Shown here piece after piece: positions 8,697 through 16,900 of a stretch of DNA of 45,381 bases. Both the position numbers and the translations under genes were made by a program. The stretch is taken from assembly GCA_005772855.1 (NCBI GenBank), contig SXIK01000045.1, positions 1 to 45,381 on the forward strand. Direction: 5' to 3'. The stretch comes from Planctomycetia bacterium (lineage in GTDB: Bacteria; Planctomycetota; UBA8108; SXIK01). The notes below the pieces were generated by a model that had not been told where the DNA came from, ran no database searches, and was given only the letters and a program-made list of their open reading frames with translations. Each line of letters begins with the position of its first letter. Within the stretch, counting starts at the first letter, position 1.

Positions 8697-9812
8697 CTAG
8701 TCTCTCCGGGCCGTGATGGCCCCCAGAGAATGAGCCGGGTAAGCCGCCACGGCCTTCACGAAGTCGGGGACGAAGCGAATACCGTGGAATCCTGCCTGCT
8801 CCAGGGAAGCGCGCCAGCTTGCCGCGTCGAGGAAGCCCGGCTCGGGTCTTGTGAGTGGATCGAGCGTGACATTCCGGAACTCGTCGAGCAACTGGAAAAC
8901 GAACTCGGGGTGGACGGGCTGGCCCCTCGCAGGCCGGATACACTCGCCGAGTACAAGAAGCCCCCCGGGCGCGAGCAGCTCTCCGAGCCCGCCAAGCGTC
9001 GCGACGACATCACGCACCGAGTGGAGCACGTTCACGGCGTGGATGAGATCCACCTCGAGCGCCGGGAGGCGCCACGTCGAGCTCGGACGATTCAAGTCCA
9101 GGAGCTGGTACGTGCGCGCGATCGGTCCGGCCGCTTCCAGGACGTCAAGGCGCTCCCGCGCCTTCCTGAGAAAGCCTGGTGAAATGTCGGTCAGTCGATA
9201 GCTCTCGATGCGACCCGCGAGCCTGGCGATCAGCGCCTCGGCCGCGCTTCCGCACCCGGCTCCCACCTCCAAAATTCGCAGAGAGCTCTTCACCCCACCC
9301 TGATCGTCCAGCGCAAGGGCCGCCGCATGCGCGGCGAGGATGTTGCCCGCGGCGTAGAGAGGATTCGCGTTCGAAAAGTAACTGTTCCAGAGCTCAGGCG
9401 CGCCCGGGTCAAAGAGAATCGAGCTCCCCGTGCGCTCCCCGCGCAGGAAGCCGGGGTAGCCCTCAAAAGCTGCGTCGATGAGGTCAAGGGCGGGCCCGAG
9501 AGAGGGCAGCTCCTCGAGGATGAGCCTACGAAGCTCGACGGCGCCCGGCGTGAGTTTGCCAGCGCAAGCGAGCTTCCGCTGGAGCCATTGCCAGACGTTG
9601 GATCGGTCCGCCGCCACCGGAGCGGACACGCCCATTTGAGCCACCACGTCGCGAGTCCGCGCGTCCACATAGGCGTTTGTGAGCTCGTTCACCCGGAAGA
9701 AACGTTCAGTTCGAAGCTCGGGCGGCATCTCCGAGAAGGGCTCGAGCGGGATTCTTGCAAAGTCGATCGTGAAGAGCCCGTCGGTGCGCAACGATGGAGC
9801 GGCGCCAGTCAA
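8697..9812 (-). CDS. SAM-dependent methyltransferase of the polyketide-associated type
   Basis: The 371-residue product has an N-terminal helical half (about 1-170) and a C-terminal class I methyltransferase domain. ILEVGAGCGSAAEALIARL is motif I, followed by YRLTDISPGFLRKARERL (acidic strand 2) and VDLIHAVNVLHSVRDVVATL (motif post-I to II). This arrangement resembles the C-methyltransferase domains of polyketide synthases and their stand-alone relatives. It starts at a TTG that overlaps the ACP stop codon (TTGA), so translation is probably coupled. I infer that it methylates an ACP-bound chain or a released product; the position cannot be read. Confidence 0.7.
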   Translation of the reverse strand: MTGAAPSLRTDGLFTIDFARIPLEPFSEMPPELRTERFFRVNELTNAYVDARTRDVVAQMGVSAPVAADRSNVWQWLQRKLACAGKLTPGAVELRRLILEELPSLGPALDLIDAAFEGYPGFLRGERTGSSILFDPGAPELWNSYFSNANPLYAAGNILAAHAAALALDDQGGVKSSLRILEVGAGCGSAAEALIARLAGRIESYRLTDISPGFLRKARERLDVLEAAGPIARTYQLLDLNRPSSTWRLPALEVDLIHAVNVLHSVRDVVATLGGLGELLAPGGLLVLGECIRPARGQPVHPEFVFQLLDEFRNVTLDPLTRPEPGFLDAASWRASLEQAGFHGIRFVPDFVKAVAAYPAHSLGAITARRD

Positions 9813-10069
9813 CCCTTGAATCCCTTCTCGATGAGGTACTGGGCGATGCCATTGACGCTCGTGAGGACGCGTTCGCCTTCCTCCTGGCTTCGGATCCCGA
9901 TGCCAAACTCTTTTTCGATCGAGGCCACGACTTCGAGGACGTCGATCGAATCGAGCCCGAGCCCCTCGCCAAAGAGAGGTGAGTCGTCCTCGATCTCCTC
10001 GGGCCTCACTTGCAGCTTGAGTTGCCGAACGAGCATTTCCTTGATCTTGGCTTTGAGCGTTTCGCTCAC
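9809..10069 (-). CDS. Acyl carrier protein
   Basis: The 86-residue carrier has the phosphopantetheine attachment motif GLDSIDVLEV with the modified serine at residue 41, preceded by the usual DDSPLFGEGLGLDS loop and followed by EKEFGIGI. The frame is open upstream to 10189, but a GTG at 10069 with an AGGAAA ribosome site gives the normal ACP length, so I chose it. It lies between the short KS-like gene and the methyltransferase in the same operon and overlaps the latter by four bases. It is the only ACP in the cluster, so it presumably carries the growing chain for both ketosynthase pairs. Confidence 0.9.
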   Translation of the reverse strand: MSETLKAKIKEMLVRQLKLQVRPEEIEDDSPLFGEGLGLDSIDVLEVVASIEKEFGIGIRSQEEGERVLTSVNGIAQYLIEKGFKG

Positions 10070-10073
10070 CGGT

Positions 10074-10781
10074 TCAGTTTCCTTTCCATTCGAGGCGGAT
10101 CCACGCGTGCGCATCACTTGCTTCAAAAGTAACCAGGGAACTCCCCCGCTGCGAAAGAAGCCAGGTCGACGCGTCCCTGAGCAATCCATTCGCGGCGGGC
10201 AAAGAGGCGCTGATTGTAGTGGGAAGCCTGTCGGCCGGGAAGCCAGACTCGATTCGAACCGGGTAACGGCCCCCGGGCACCAGCGGATCGAGGCACCAGG
10301 CGACTGCGCTGCGCTCCCCGGGCGTCACGCTCAGCGCGACGAGAAGCATGCGGGGCACACGCCCGAGCGCGATCAGATCGGTCGCGTGGCGGAGGGCTCT
10401 GACGGCGGAGTCACGGCTTCCCACCAGCGTCGACTGGTAGTCCGTGAGGCCGAAGAGGAGACCCAGCGTCGCCGCCACAGACGACGGAAGGGAAAAGAGG
10501 AAATCCGAGGGTCCCTTCGCCCCCTCGGGCCTGTCGCGAAGCTCCCGTGCGAAGCGAAGCGCTGGTGCGAGGCTCGCCCCATCGCACGCGACGACAAGAC
10601 CGCCTGCAACCTCCTTGCCGGTACCCGGCTGCCACCAACCCGCTTCCATGAGCGCCGTCGCCGCCGCCGTGGCTGCGGGCTCAATGTCGAGGGGAATCGA
10701 GCGACGCGGACTCCAACGTCCGGGGAACACGCCGGGCTGCATCCTGCCCTCGCCGTTGATTACTGCGACGCCACTGATCAC
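10074..10781 (-). CDS. Short ketosynthase-N-terminal-like protein (no active-site Cys)
   Basis: The 235-residue product resembles the beta-ketoacyl synthase N-terminal family (Pfam Ketoacyl-synt_2) found in aryl polyene and flexirubin clusters. The segment SDFLFSLPSSVAATLGLLFG is the signature part, and the position where a ketosynthase would have its Cys reads YQSTLVGSRDSA, without cysteine. There is no C-terminal His-bearing half. It starts with GTG overlapping the upstream KS stop (GTGA), so the pair is translationally coupled. By analogy it could be a chain-length-factor or scaffold partner of the preceding KS; that role is inferred. Confidence 0.65.
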   Translation of the reverse strand: MISGVAVINGEGRMQPGVFPGRWSPRRSIPLDIEPAATAAATALMEAGWWQPGTGKEVAGGLVVACDGASLAPALRFARELRDRPEGAKGPSDFLFSLPSSVAATLGLLFGLTDYQSTLVGSRDSAVRALRHATDLIALGRVPRMLLVALSVTPGERSAVAWCLDPLVPGGRYPVRIESGFPADRLPTTISASLPAANGLLRDASTWLLSQRGSSLVTFEASDAHAWIRLEWKGN

Positions 10782-12088
10782 GATGACCCTCCCTCGCCGA
10801 GGGATCGTGATCGCTTCCGGGCCATCAGGTCCGCAGCAAGGGACTCACTCGTGATCACGGCAGCGCCGTTCTGGCCACCGAAGCCCACCGTGAGCGCGAG
10901 CACACTCGGAGCTGCCAGGGGCTCGGGCCGGTCGATGACATAGCGCAATCGACACTCCGGGTCGCGTTCCTGGAATCCCCAGAGGGGATCCAGGAATCCC
11001 CGGCAAAGTGCCATGACGCCATGGACATAACCCAGCGCTCCGGTAGCGGCCAGCAAGTGGCCCGTCGCGGACTCCCAGGAGCTCACCGGGAGGCGCTCGG
11101 CCGTGTTCTTCCCCAGGGCCTCGATGAGCGCTCGAGAAAGCATTCGATCGTAAACGGCGGAGCCCACGGCCGTGAAGGTGACACCGCCCAACTCGCCGTG
11201 GTTGAGTCCGGCATCACTCATGGCCCCTGAGATCGCACGGGCCATACCACGGCCCTCGGGATCCGGCGAGGTCAGGTGGCAGGCGTCGCTCACCAGTCGT
11301 TGACTCACGATACAGCCCAGCACGTTCCTGTCGCGAGCCCTGGCTCGCCTCACTGGCTCGAGCACAAGGAAGGCGGCGGCCTCACCGATCAGGATCCCGT
11401 CATGATGGACATCAAAAGGCCTGATCCTGCCACTCGGGGAGAGAGCGCCGAGGGCCTTGAAGCCCGAGTGCATGAACCGCGAGAGAACATCCACCCCCCC
11501 CACCACTGCGTGATCGGAGCGATCGAAGGCCAGGTCAGCCGCGGCCTGCTCGAGCGCACAGAGCCCGGAAACGCAAGTCACGCTGAAGACTCCTGGACTC
11601 AACCAGGTGGCTCCGGGAACGGTCGACTGAAGCTTTCCCCGGATCTCCCCGACGAAGGCGTCCACCGATGAGTCGCAGGACACCAGCGACACGGCAGGGT
11701 CCTTGAGCGGCCCCAACTCCGCCTCCACCTCACGCTCGAGGGCCCCGGACTCCCCCAGGGCCGTGCCCACCGAAAGGGAGATGCGCCCCGCGCGAACCTT
11801 GGCTTGTTCCAGGGCCTCACTCGCCGCCGCGATGGCGAGCGAAGAAGCTCGATGAAAGCCAGAGCAAGCGGCCAGCGCGACCCGCCCACCGATATCCGCA
11901 GGCTCTGAGCGGTCGATGGCCCCAGGACGAACTGCGCTCGGAAGGACGGAGAGACAGCACCGCCTCTCCAGAAGGGCTTGTAGCAACGCCTCCACCCCAA
12001 ATCCGGACGGGCTCACGAGACCCACCCCCACGATCGCGAGGGGCGCGACCGGACCACCCAGGAGATTACCTTTGCTTGGCGCTGACAC
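10778..12088 (-). CDS. Beta-ketoacyl synthase (KAS II/KS type) lacking the first catalytic His
   Basis: This 436-residue thiolase-fold protein opens with LAIVGVGLVSPSGFG and has the nucleophile in FSVTCVSGLCALEQA (Cys172). The second catalytic His is seen in ATGHLLAATGALG, but the segment that normally reads HGTGT is FTAVGSAVYD, so the first His is replaced by Ala, and the usual Lys before GH is Glu. It therefore keeps the acyl-accepting Cys but may not decarboxylate normally. It is the first gene of the minus-strand operon, starting at a GTG 60 bases from the divergent GT4 gene. Possible roles include starter-unit loading or chain transfer. Confidence 0.8.
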   Translation of the reverse strand: MSAPSKGNLLGGPVAPLAIVGVGLVSPSGFGVEALLQALLERRCCLSVLPSAVRPGAIDRSEPADIGGRVALAACSGFHRASSLAIAAASEALEQAKVRAGRISLSVGTALGESGALEREVEAELGPLKDPAVSLVSCDSSVDAFVGEIRGKLQSTVPGATWLSPGVFSVTCVSGLCALEQAAADLAFDRSDHAVVGGVDVLSRFMHSGFKALGALSPSGRIRPFDVHHDGILIGEAAAFLVLEPVRRARARDRNVLGCIVSQRLVSDACHLTSPDPEGRGMARAISGAMSDAGLNHGELGGVTFTAVGSAVYDRMLSRALIEALGKNTAERLPVSSWESATGHLLAATGALGYVHGVMALCRGFLDPLWGFQERDPECRLRYVIDRPEPLAAPSVLALTVGFGGQNGAAVITSESLAADLMARKRSRSLGEGGSS

Positions 12089-12101
12089 GTCTACCTATAA
12101 T
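12072..12101 (+). promoter_or_regulatory. Candidate sigma-70 promoter for the GT4-to-FabG operon
   Basis: TTGCTT at 12072-12077 and a perfect TATAAT at 12096-12101 are separated by 18 bases, about 45 bases ahead of the GT4 start. The -35 box lies within the first codons of the divergent KS gene, so the two operons would have overlapping control regions. Confidence 0.45.
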
Positions 12102-12148
12102 TTTCGACCAATCATAGAGCCCGAAACCTCGGCCGCAAGCGAAGAGAA

Positions 12149-13411
12149 ATGCGAGTCCTCGACCTCAACACCTTATGGATCGATGGCGGCGAGGGGGGAG
12201 TCAACACCTACCTGCTCGAAAAAGCCAGATGGCTCGCGGACTCAAGCGTGCTGAAGGGCAGGAAAATCCAGCATGTCATCGTGGTGCCCGGCTCAAGGAG
12301 CGAGAGATCACGCATCGGAGATTCCACTGTCCACACGATCGAAAGCCCGAGCTTGCCTGGCAATCCGCAACATCGAGTCATCATCGACTACAGCCGCGTC
12401 CGCGCGATTCTTCAGGCCGAGAGACCCGATGTCGTCGAGGTGGACTCGAGCTACCTTCTCGGGCACATGGCCGCCCGCGCGCTCAGGGACCGCCCATTCG
12501 CCCTGATCAGCTTTTATCACGTTCACCTTCCTCGGCTCTACACCCGCGCCGGCCGCAGCTGGCTTCGCACGAGTCTTGCGCGGCAAACCGAGGAATTCTC
12601 CTGGCGCTATGCCCGCTACTGTGTTCGCCCCTGCGACTGCGTCGTCGTCGCCACCCACGACCTCCACGATCGATTGCTGCCGAGGTCTTTTCCGCCCATC
12701 GAAATCGTGCCCCTCGGTGTCAACCTCCAGCTCTTTCGGCCACGCGCGAATGGTGTCCGCCCTCACCTCCCTGGCATCGACCCCTCTCGACCTGTCGTGC
12801 TCTACGTGGGAAGACTTGGCCGCGAGAAGGACTTACAGGTCCTCTTTGACGCCCACGCGAAAATTGAGTCAGAGCTGGGAGCCCAGCTCCTGCTTGCCGG
12901 CGACGGGCCCCTGAGGCACCGGGCCGAGCGATTGGCGAAATCACGAAGGGGAGTTGTTTGCACCGGGATTTGCCCCTACGGCGAGCGACTGGCCGAACTC
13001 TACAGGGCCGCGGATGTGCTCGCTGTACCGGGCAGGAATGAGACGTTCAGCTTGATTGTGCTCGAGGCCTGGGCATCAGGCCTGCCGGTGGTTGCGGCCA
13101 ACGAGGGAGGCCCCTCGGAGCTCTTGCGGGGAGTGGAGGGAGCCCTGGCCCAGGCCGGCGACTCGAAGGACTTCGCTGCCAAGCTACGGCTCGCGCTGGA
13201 ACGTTCACGGAAGGGCAGCCCTCCTGCCTGTCACCGTGCTCTGACGGGGTACTCGTGGGAGAGCACGTTCACGCGGCTACTGGAGGTTTACGAGTCCGTG
13301 CTCCACCGAAAGCACCGGGCTGCCGAAGCCCTGAAGCAGGAGCCCCTCGATCACAAGCCCACGGCGCAGCTATCCAACCTCAGAATGGAAGGACCGAGAT
13401 GCTTCGATTAA
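12149..13411 (+). CDS. Glycosyltransferase family 4 (GT-B fold)
   Basis: The 420-residue enzyme has the GT-B two-domain layout. The N-terminal acceptor domain begins MRVLDLNTLWIDGGEGGVNT; the C-terminal donor domain contains VVLYVGRLGREKDLQVLFDA and LLLAGDGPL, and the E-X7-E motif ETFSLIVLE that binds the nucleotide sugar. The last 35 residues are polar and unrelated to the family. Family GT4 enzymes transfer hexoses or related sugars with retention; the sugar and the acceptor cannot be told. It begins a plus-strand operon (GT4, lipoprotein, GT2, FabG) and its 3' end overlaps the lipoprotein start by 13 bases. Confidence 0.85.
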   Translation: MRVLDLNTLWIDGGEGGVNTYLLEKARWLADSSVLKGRKIQHVIVVPGSRSERSRIGDSTVHTIESPSLPGNPQHRVIIDYSRVRAILQAERPDVVEVDSSYLLGHMAARALRDRPFALISFYHVHLPRLYTRAGRSWLRTSLARQTEEFSWRYARYCVRPCDCVVVATHDLHDRLLPRSFPPIEIVPLGVNLQLFRPRANGVRPHLPGIDPSRPVVLYVGRLGREKDLQVLFDAHAKIESELGAQLLLAGDGPLRHRAERLAKSRRGVVCTGICPYGERLAELYRAADVLAVPGRNETFSLIVLEAWASGLPVVAANEGGPSELLRGVEGALAQAGDSKDFAAKLRLALERSRKGSPPACHRALTGYSWESTFTRLLEVYESVLHRKHRAAEALKQEPLDHKPTAQLSNLRMEGPRCFD

Positions 13412-14028
13412 CGACAAAAAGTTTTCGCACCTGGACAATCCCCTGGCTCGCCGTGATAGCTTCTGGGTGCGTCGAGCCGGCCGAGGTTTTCTTCCTGCCC
13501 GGTATCGACAAGGAGCGCTTCTTGCGCGTCAACCTGAGACCCGACGTTGGAGACCTGCTGCGCGACTCCAACTTTTTCATCTGCCCAAACACAGTTCGAG
13601 TTGGGAGCAAGGCAAGGATCACCCAGTACGCAGGACGCGAGATCGCGCTTCTCGTCGAGGGCAAACAATATCGAATGATCCCCCACAGCGAGCCTGTATT
13701 CCCCAGGGATCCCGCAGGCATCGATGGCTTTCTCGCCAAGTACTTCCTCGACTCCTCCGAGTTCCTCCAGGTCGAGGCGTTGGGCCCGCCGGAGCTGGCG
13801 CAAGCTGTTCTGGAGGGCACTCCCAGGGTTGGCATGACCAAGGAGCAACTCTACGCATGCCTCGGCCCCCCCTTGAAAATAGGGGGTGGCAGGACGGGAC
13901 TCTCTCTGACGCGCAATGAGATCCTGGCAAGCGATCAGTGGATCTACGGTCACCAGATCATCGTCCTCACGCCGATCGTGACGACCTACTACTTCGGCGA
14001 CGGCAGGCTTCAGAGAATCGGCGGCTAG
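13399..14028 (+). CDS. Small lipoprotein with a SmpA/BamE-like end
   Basis: The 209-residue product starts at ATG 13399 (the frame is open further upstream, but that part lies inside the GT4 gene). A basic N-terminus and hydrophobic stretch lead to a possible lipobox VIASGC, which is imperfect at -3. The body is not recognised. Near the C-terminus, RVGMTKEQLYACLGPPLKI resembles the GMTKxQVxxxLGxP turn of SmpA/BamE-type outer-membrane lipoproteins. The position between two glycosyltransferase genes, with a GT overlap before and a seven-base gap after, suggests that it works with the glycosylated or lipid product in the envelope. Confidence 0.65.
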   Translation: MLRLTTKSFRTWTIPWLAVIASGCVEPAEVFFLPGIDKERFLRVNLRPDVGDLLRDSNFFICPNTVRVGSKARITQYAGREIALLVEGKQYRMIPHSEPVFPRDPAGIDGFLAKYFLDSSEFLQVEALGPPELAQAVLEGTPRVGMTKEQLYACLGPPLKIGGGRTGLSLTRNEILASDQWIYGHQIIVLTPIVTTYYFGDGRLQRIGG

Positions 14029-14035
14029 GCTCACC

Positions 14036-14779
14036 ATGGAAGTCTGCGCAGTCATCCCGGCACACAACGAGGCCCGTTCCATTGAACGGGTCGTGAAGGG
14101 CACGTTGGAGCACGTGCAGCTTGCGATCGTGCTTGACGACGGCTCAAACGATGGAACAGGGAAGCTCGCGCAAAGAGCCGGGGCCAGGGTCATCTCCCAT
14201 GAGGTTCGGCAAGGCAAGGGCGTCGCCCTTCGCGCGGGCCTCCTCGAAGCCTTCGCGCAGGGCCACGATGCCGTCGTGATGCTCGATGGCGACGGCCAGC
14301 ATGTTCCCGGGGAGATCCCACGCCTCATCGAGGCGGCCACGAGGGGGGCCGACCTCGTCCTGGGTGACCGCTCCGGGGAACTCTCCAGGATGCCGCTGCT
14401 TCGTCGAATCACCAATCAGCTCTTGACCCGGATCCTCGGGCCATTTGTCGGCCGGGGTGTCAGGGACACCCAGTGCGGCTTCCGCCTGATCACGGCTCAC
14501 CTGTGGGCGGCCCTGAGACTTCGCTCGCGTCACTTCGAGATCGAAAGCGAGATGCTTCTTGAGGCTTCTCGCCTGGGGGCTCGGATCGTGCAAGTTCCAG
14601 TTTCTGTCGTCTATGCCTGCGAACGATCCAAGATCCGTGCAATCCCAGACACCGCGCGATTCACCATCTTCTTGTTCCGTTCAGCGCTCCCGGGGTCGTT
14701 GCGGTCGAGACGAGTGCGTCACCAACGCCAGCTCCCCCTCTCCACGGTCCCGACACGTCGAGGGGTGGCAATCCGATGA
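14036..14779 (+). CDS. Glycosyltransferase family 2 (polyprenyl-phosphate sugar transferase-like)
   Basis: The 247-residue protein has a single GT-A domain. The N-terminus [17 protein letters not shown] and the DDGSNDGT and DGDGQH motifs bind nucleotide-sugar and metal. [16 protein letters not shown] and the absence of long membrane segments fit the dolichol/undecaprenyl-phosphate mannosyltransferase-like branch. The acceptor could be a polyprenyl phosphate or the product of the neighbouring PKS-like genes. Its TGA overlaps the ATG of the FabG-type gene (ATGA), so the two are translationally coupled. Similar GT2 enzymes occur in aryl polyene clusters, sometimes fused to an acyltransferase. 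Confidence 0.8.
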   Translation: MEVCAVIPAHNEARSIERVVKGTLEHVQLAIVLDDGSNDGTGKLAQRAGARVISHEVRQGKGVALRAGLLEAFAQGHDAVVMLDGDGQHVPGEIPRLIEAATRGADLVLGDRSGELSRMPLLRRITNQLLTRILGPFVGRGVRDTQCGFRLITAHLWAALRLRSRHFEIESEMLLEASRLGARIVQVPVSVVYACERSKIRAIPDTARFTIFLFRSALPGSLRSRRVRHQRQLPLSTVPTRRGVAIR

Positions 14780-15528
14780 TACCCCTGGCGAAGAAGAAAC
14801 GACGGGTTCTGCTGACGGGAGCCACCGGCGTGCTCGGGCAAGCCATGGCTCAAGCGTTCGCGGCCGAGGGCGACTTCCTTGGGATCCATTTTCGAAGCTC
14901 GCGCTGCGCTGCAGAGGACCTTCTCGCCGAGGTCCGGAAGGCCGGAGGCGACGGAGTGCTGGTAGCCGGGGACCTCGCCGTGACCGCGGATGCAGAACGT
15001 GTCATGAGCGAATTCCTCGCTGCCGCCGGAGGGCTTGACATCCTCGTCAACAACGCCGGGCTCTCGCATGACGAGCTCCTTTTCTACTTGAGCCGCGCGA
15101 AGTGGGATGAGGTCCTCTCGAGCAACCTTGACAGCGTCTTCGAGGTCTCACGCCTTGCCGTGAAGACCATGATTCCAGAGCGCTCGGGCCGAATCATCAG
15201 TATCTCCTCCGCAAGCGGTATCCTGGGGCTCGCGGGGCAAGCGCACTATGCCGCCGCAAAAGCCGGCGTGAACGGGTTCACGCGTGCCCTTGCCCGGGAG
15301 GTGGGCCGTTTTGGCATCCTCGTCAACTCCATTGCTCCCGGGGCCATCGAGTCGCCGAGCCTCACCCGCCTGCCGGAAAAGCAGCGGGAGTGGCTCAAGG
15401 AAGCCTCGTGCTTGCGCCGCGCCGGCACCCCCGAGGAGGTGGCCAGAGTGGTTCGGTTTCTTGCGTCGCCCGATGCAAGCTTCATCACGGGGCAGGTGAT
15501 CTCGGTCGACGGCGGGATCACCGCCTGA
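14776..15528 (+). CDS. FabG-like 3-oxoacyl-ACP reductase (SDR family)
   Basis: The 250-residue classical short-chain dehydrogenase has the cofactor motif TGATGVLG at 14-21 (TGxxxGxG), NNAG at 92-95, and the catalytic Ser145, Tyr158 and Lys162 (HYAAAKAG). The C-terminus [12 protein letters not shown] is the usual SDR end. It would reduce 3-oxoacyl-ACP to 3-hydroxyacyl-ACP with NADPH, supplying the ketoreduction step between the KS pairs and the FabZ-like dehydratase of this cluster. It is the last gene of the plus-strand operon and is followed by repeat copy C. Confidence 0.85.
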   Translation: MIPLAKKKRRVLLTGATGVLGQAMAQAFAAEGDFLGIHFRSSRCAAEDLLAEVRKAGGDGVLVAGDLAVTADAERVMSEFLAAAGGLDILVNNAGLSHDELLFYLSRAKWDEVLSSNLDSVFEVSRLAVKTMIPERSGRIISISSASGILGLAGQAHYAAAKAGVNGFTRALAREVGRFGILVNSIAPGAIESPSLTRLPEKQREWLKEASCLRRAGTPEEVARVVRFLASPDASFITGQVISVDGGITA

Positions 15529-15541
15529 ATAGCTCGGCGCG

Positions 15542-15868
15542 CTGATATACCTCGCGCGCCCACACGTGAGACATTCCGAATGGGCAGAGGAGGACCATCT
15601 CAAGTCTGCTGCTCGTTTCTGCTGGTGGGGGAGGCGGCCCCCCCCCACGACGGCTCGCCTCCGAGCGGAGCGAGGGTGGCGGCAACAACGACACGCGGCC
15701 CCTCCGGTCGCACGCTGCGCGTGCGCCTCCGGGCCAGGCTCTCGGGAGCCGCCAGCTCGCCGCAAACCCCCTCCTCGGCGCCTGATGGGCGCCGGGCGCC
15801 TCTGGCGCGAGCAGCTGCAGCCTTTCGCAGGCTGCAAAACGTCTCATCACTGCCCGCGTGCGGTAGAA
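15542..15868 (-). repeat. Modular hairpin repeat, copy C (inverted, subtype 2 tail)
   Basis: Read on the minus strand from 15868 this has the family head (with one change, TTCTACC) and the same stem modules as copy A, including the GCAGCC/GGCTGC stem that is better preserved here. After the CCTCCCCCACCAGCA stem it continues into a different tail (GAAACGAGCAGCAG and onwards to GCGCGAGGTATATCAG) that is shared with copy D and absent from A and B. It fills the 369-base gap between the convergent FabG-type and acyltransferase genes. Confidence 0.85.
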
Positions 15869-15897
15869 TTACCGGGTTCGTGTACATGCACAAGGAG

Positions 15898-16812
15898 CTA
15901 CTCGATCCAGTAAGGCCGAATCATGAGCCACTGGGAGGCATGGTCGCGAACGTAGCGTTCGAAAACCCTCACGACCTCGGCCATGAGATCGTTGGGTTGC
16001 TGACCCTCCTTCGGAAATATGGGGGGTTCCAGGTGGAGCCGATAACGCCCGTCCGCGGCGCGCACATTGAACGCTGGAACGATCGGTGCGCCGCTCGCCA
16101 GCGCCAGCCTCGCCGGCCAGGACGAGAACGGCGCGGTGCCGTGAAGAAAAGCAAAGTGTTCACCGTCTCGGGCGGCCACCTGGTCCCCCGCAAGCAGGAT
16201 CACCCCGCCGTCTCGCAGGCGGCGAAGCAACTCGATCCCAAAAAAGCGGGAGTCGTCAATCACGATCTCGTCGAGGCGCTTTTCCTGCCGTCGACGGGAG
16301 CGCAGGCGCTCGAGGAACGCGATACGCTCCCGGTTATAGACGATCGTGACGTTGGGTCGCAGCCAGGCAAGCTCCATGCTCGAAAGCTCGTAGTTTCCCA
16401 TGTGAAGGGTCACGCTGATCACGCCCTTCCTGGCAGCGGCGGCCTCCTCGAAGTGGTCGCGGCCGACGGTGTCCTGGTGAAGGTCCTGCTGCGGACCCTG
16501 CCCCGGACCGGCCACGAGCTCGGTCAGGAATCGGGCAAAGCTCGCGAGCACGCTCAACGCCAGGGCTTTCCGGTCAGCCCTCGACGCGCCTGGCCCGAGA
16601 ATCTTTCCCGCATTGGAAAGCAGGCCGGCCCGCACGCCGGGAAAGAGCGTGAAGACGGCTCTCGACGCTCGCGTCGCCAGCTTCTCGGTCAGCGTCCGCG
16701 GCAGGAGACGCGTCAGAAGGGCCAGGGTGGCGAAGAAGGGCCTGGCGACGGCGCGAGCGGCGTGTTCTCGCCAGGGTTGCCTGTCGCTCTTGTGGTTGGT
16801 TGGAAGGGGCAT
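15898..16812 (-). CDS. LpxL/HtrB-family lipid A-type acyltransferase
   Basis: The 304-residue protein belongs to the bacterial lipid A acyltransferase family (Pfam Lip_A_acyltrans). An N-terminal hydrophobic/amphipathic segment (PFFATLALLTRLLP) would anchor it to the inner membrane. The H-X4-E catalytic motif is HMGNYE (His137, Glu142), followed by VILLAGDQ and FNVRAADGRYRLHLEPPI, typical of the family. These enzymes move an acyl chain from ACP to a sugar or lipid acceptor. In this position it could attach the chain made by the neighbouring ketosynthase system to a glycolipid, as proposed for acyltransferases in aryl polyene clusters; a role in true lipid A synthesis is the alternative. Confidence 0.8.
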   Translation of the reverse strand: MPLPTNHKSDRQPWREHAARAVARPFFATLALLTRLLPRTLTEKLATRASRAVFTLFPGVRAGLLSNAGKILGPGASRADRKALALSVLASFARFLTELVAGPGQGPQQDLHQDTVGRDHFEEAAAARKGVISVTLHMGNYELSSMELAWLRPNVTIVYNRERIAFLERLRSRRRQEKRLDEIVIDDSRFFGIELLRRLRDGGVILLAGDQVAARDGEHFAFLHGTAPFSSWPARLALASGAPIVPAFNVRAADGRYRLHLEPPIFPKEGQQPNDLMAEVVRVFERYVRDHASQWLMIRPYWIE

Positions 16813-16900
16813 GTCGTCCGGATCTTGGGGGCGCTATTGTCCGGTCGGGGAGCGTCGACGACAATGGGCATCGACCTGGGAGTCAGAAACGGAGACATCT

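Noticed and set aside
9327-10943. A 538-codon open frame on the plus strand
   Set aside because: It is antisense to the methyltransferase, ACP and KS-like genes and has no recognisable product.
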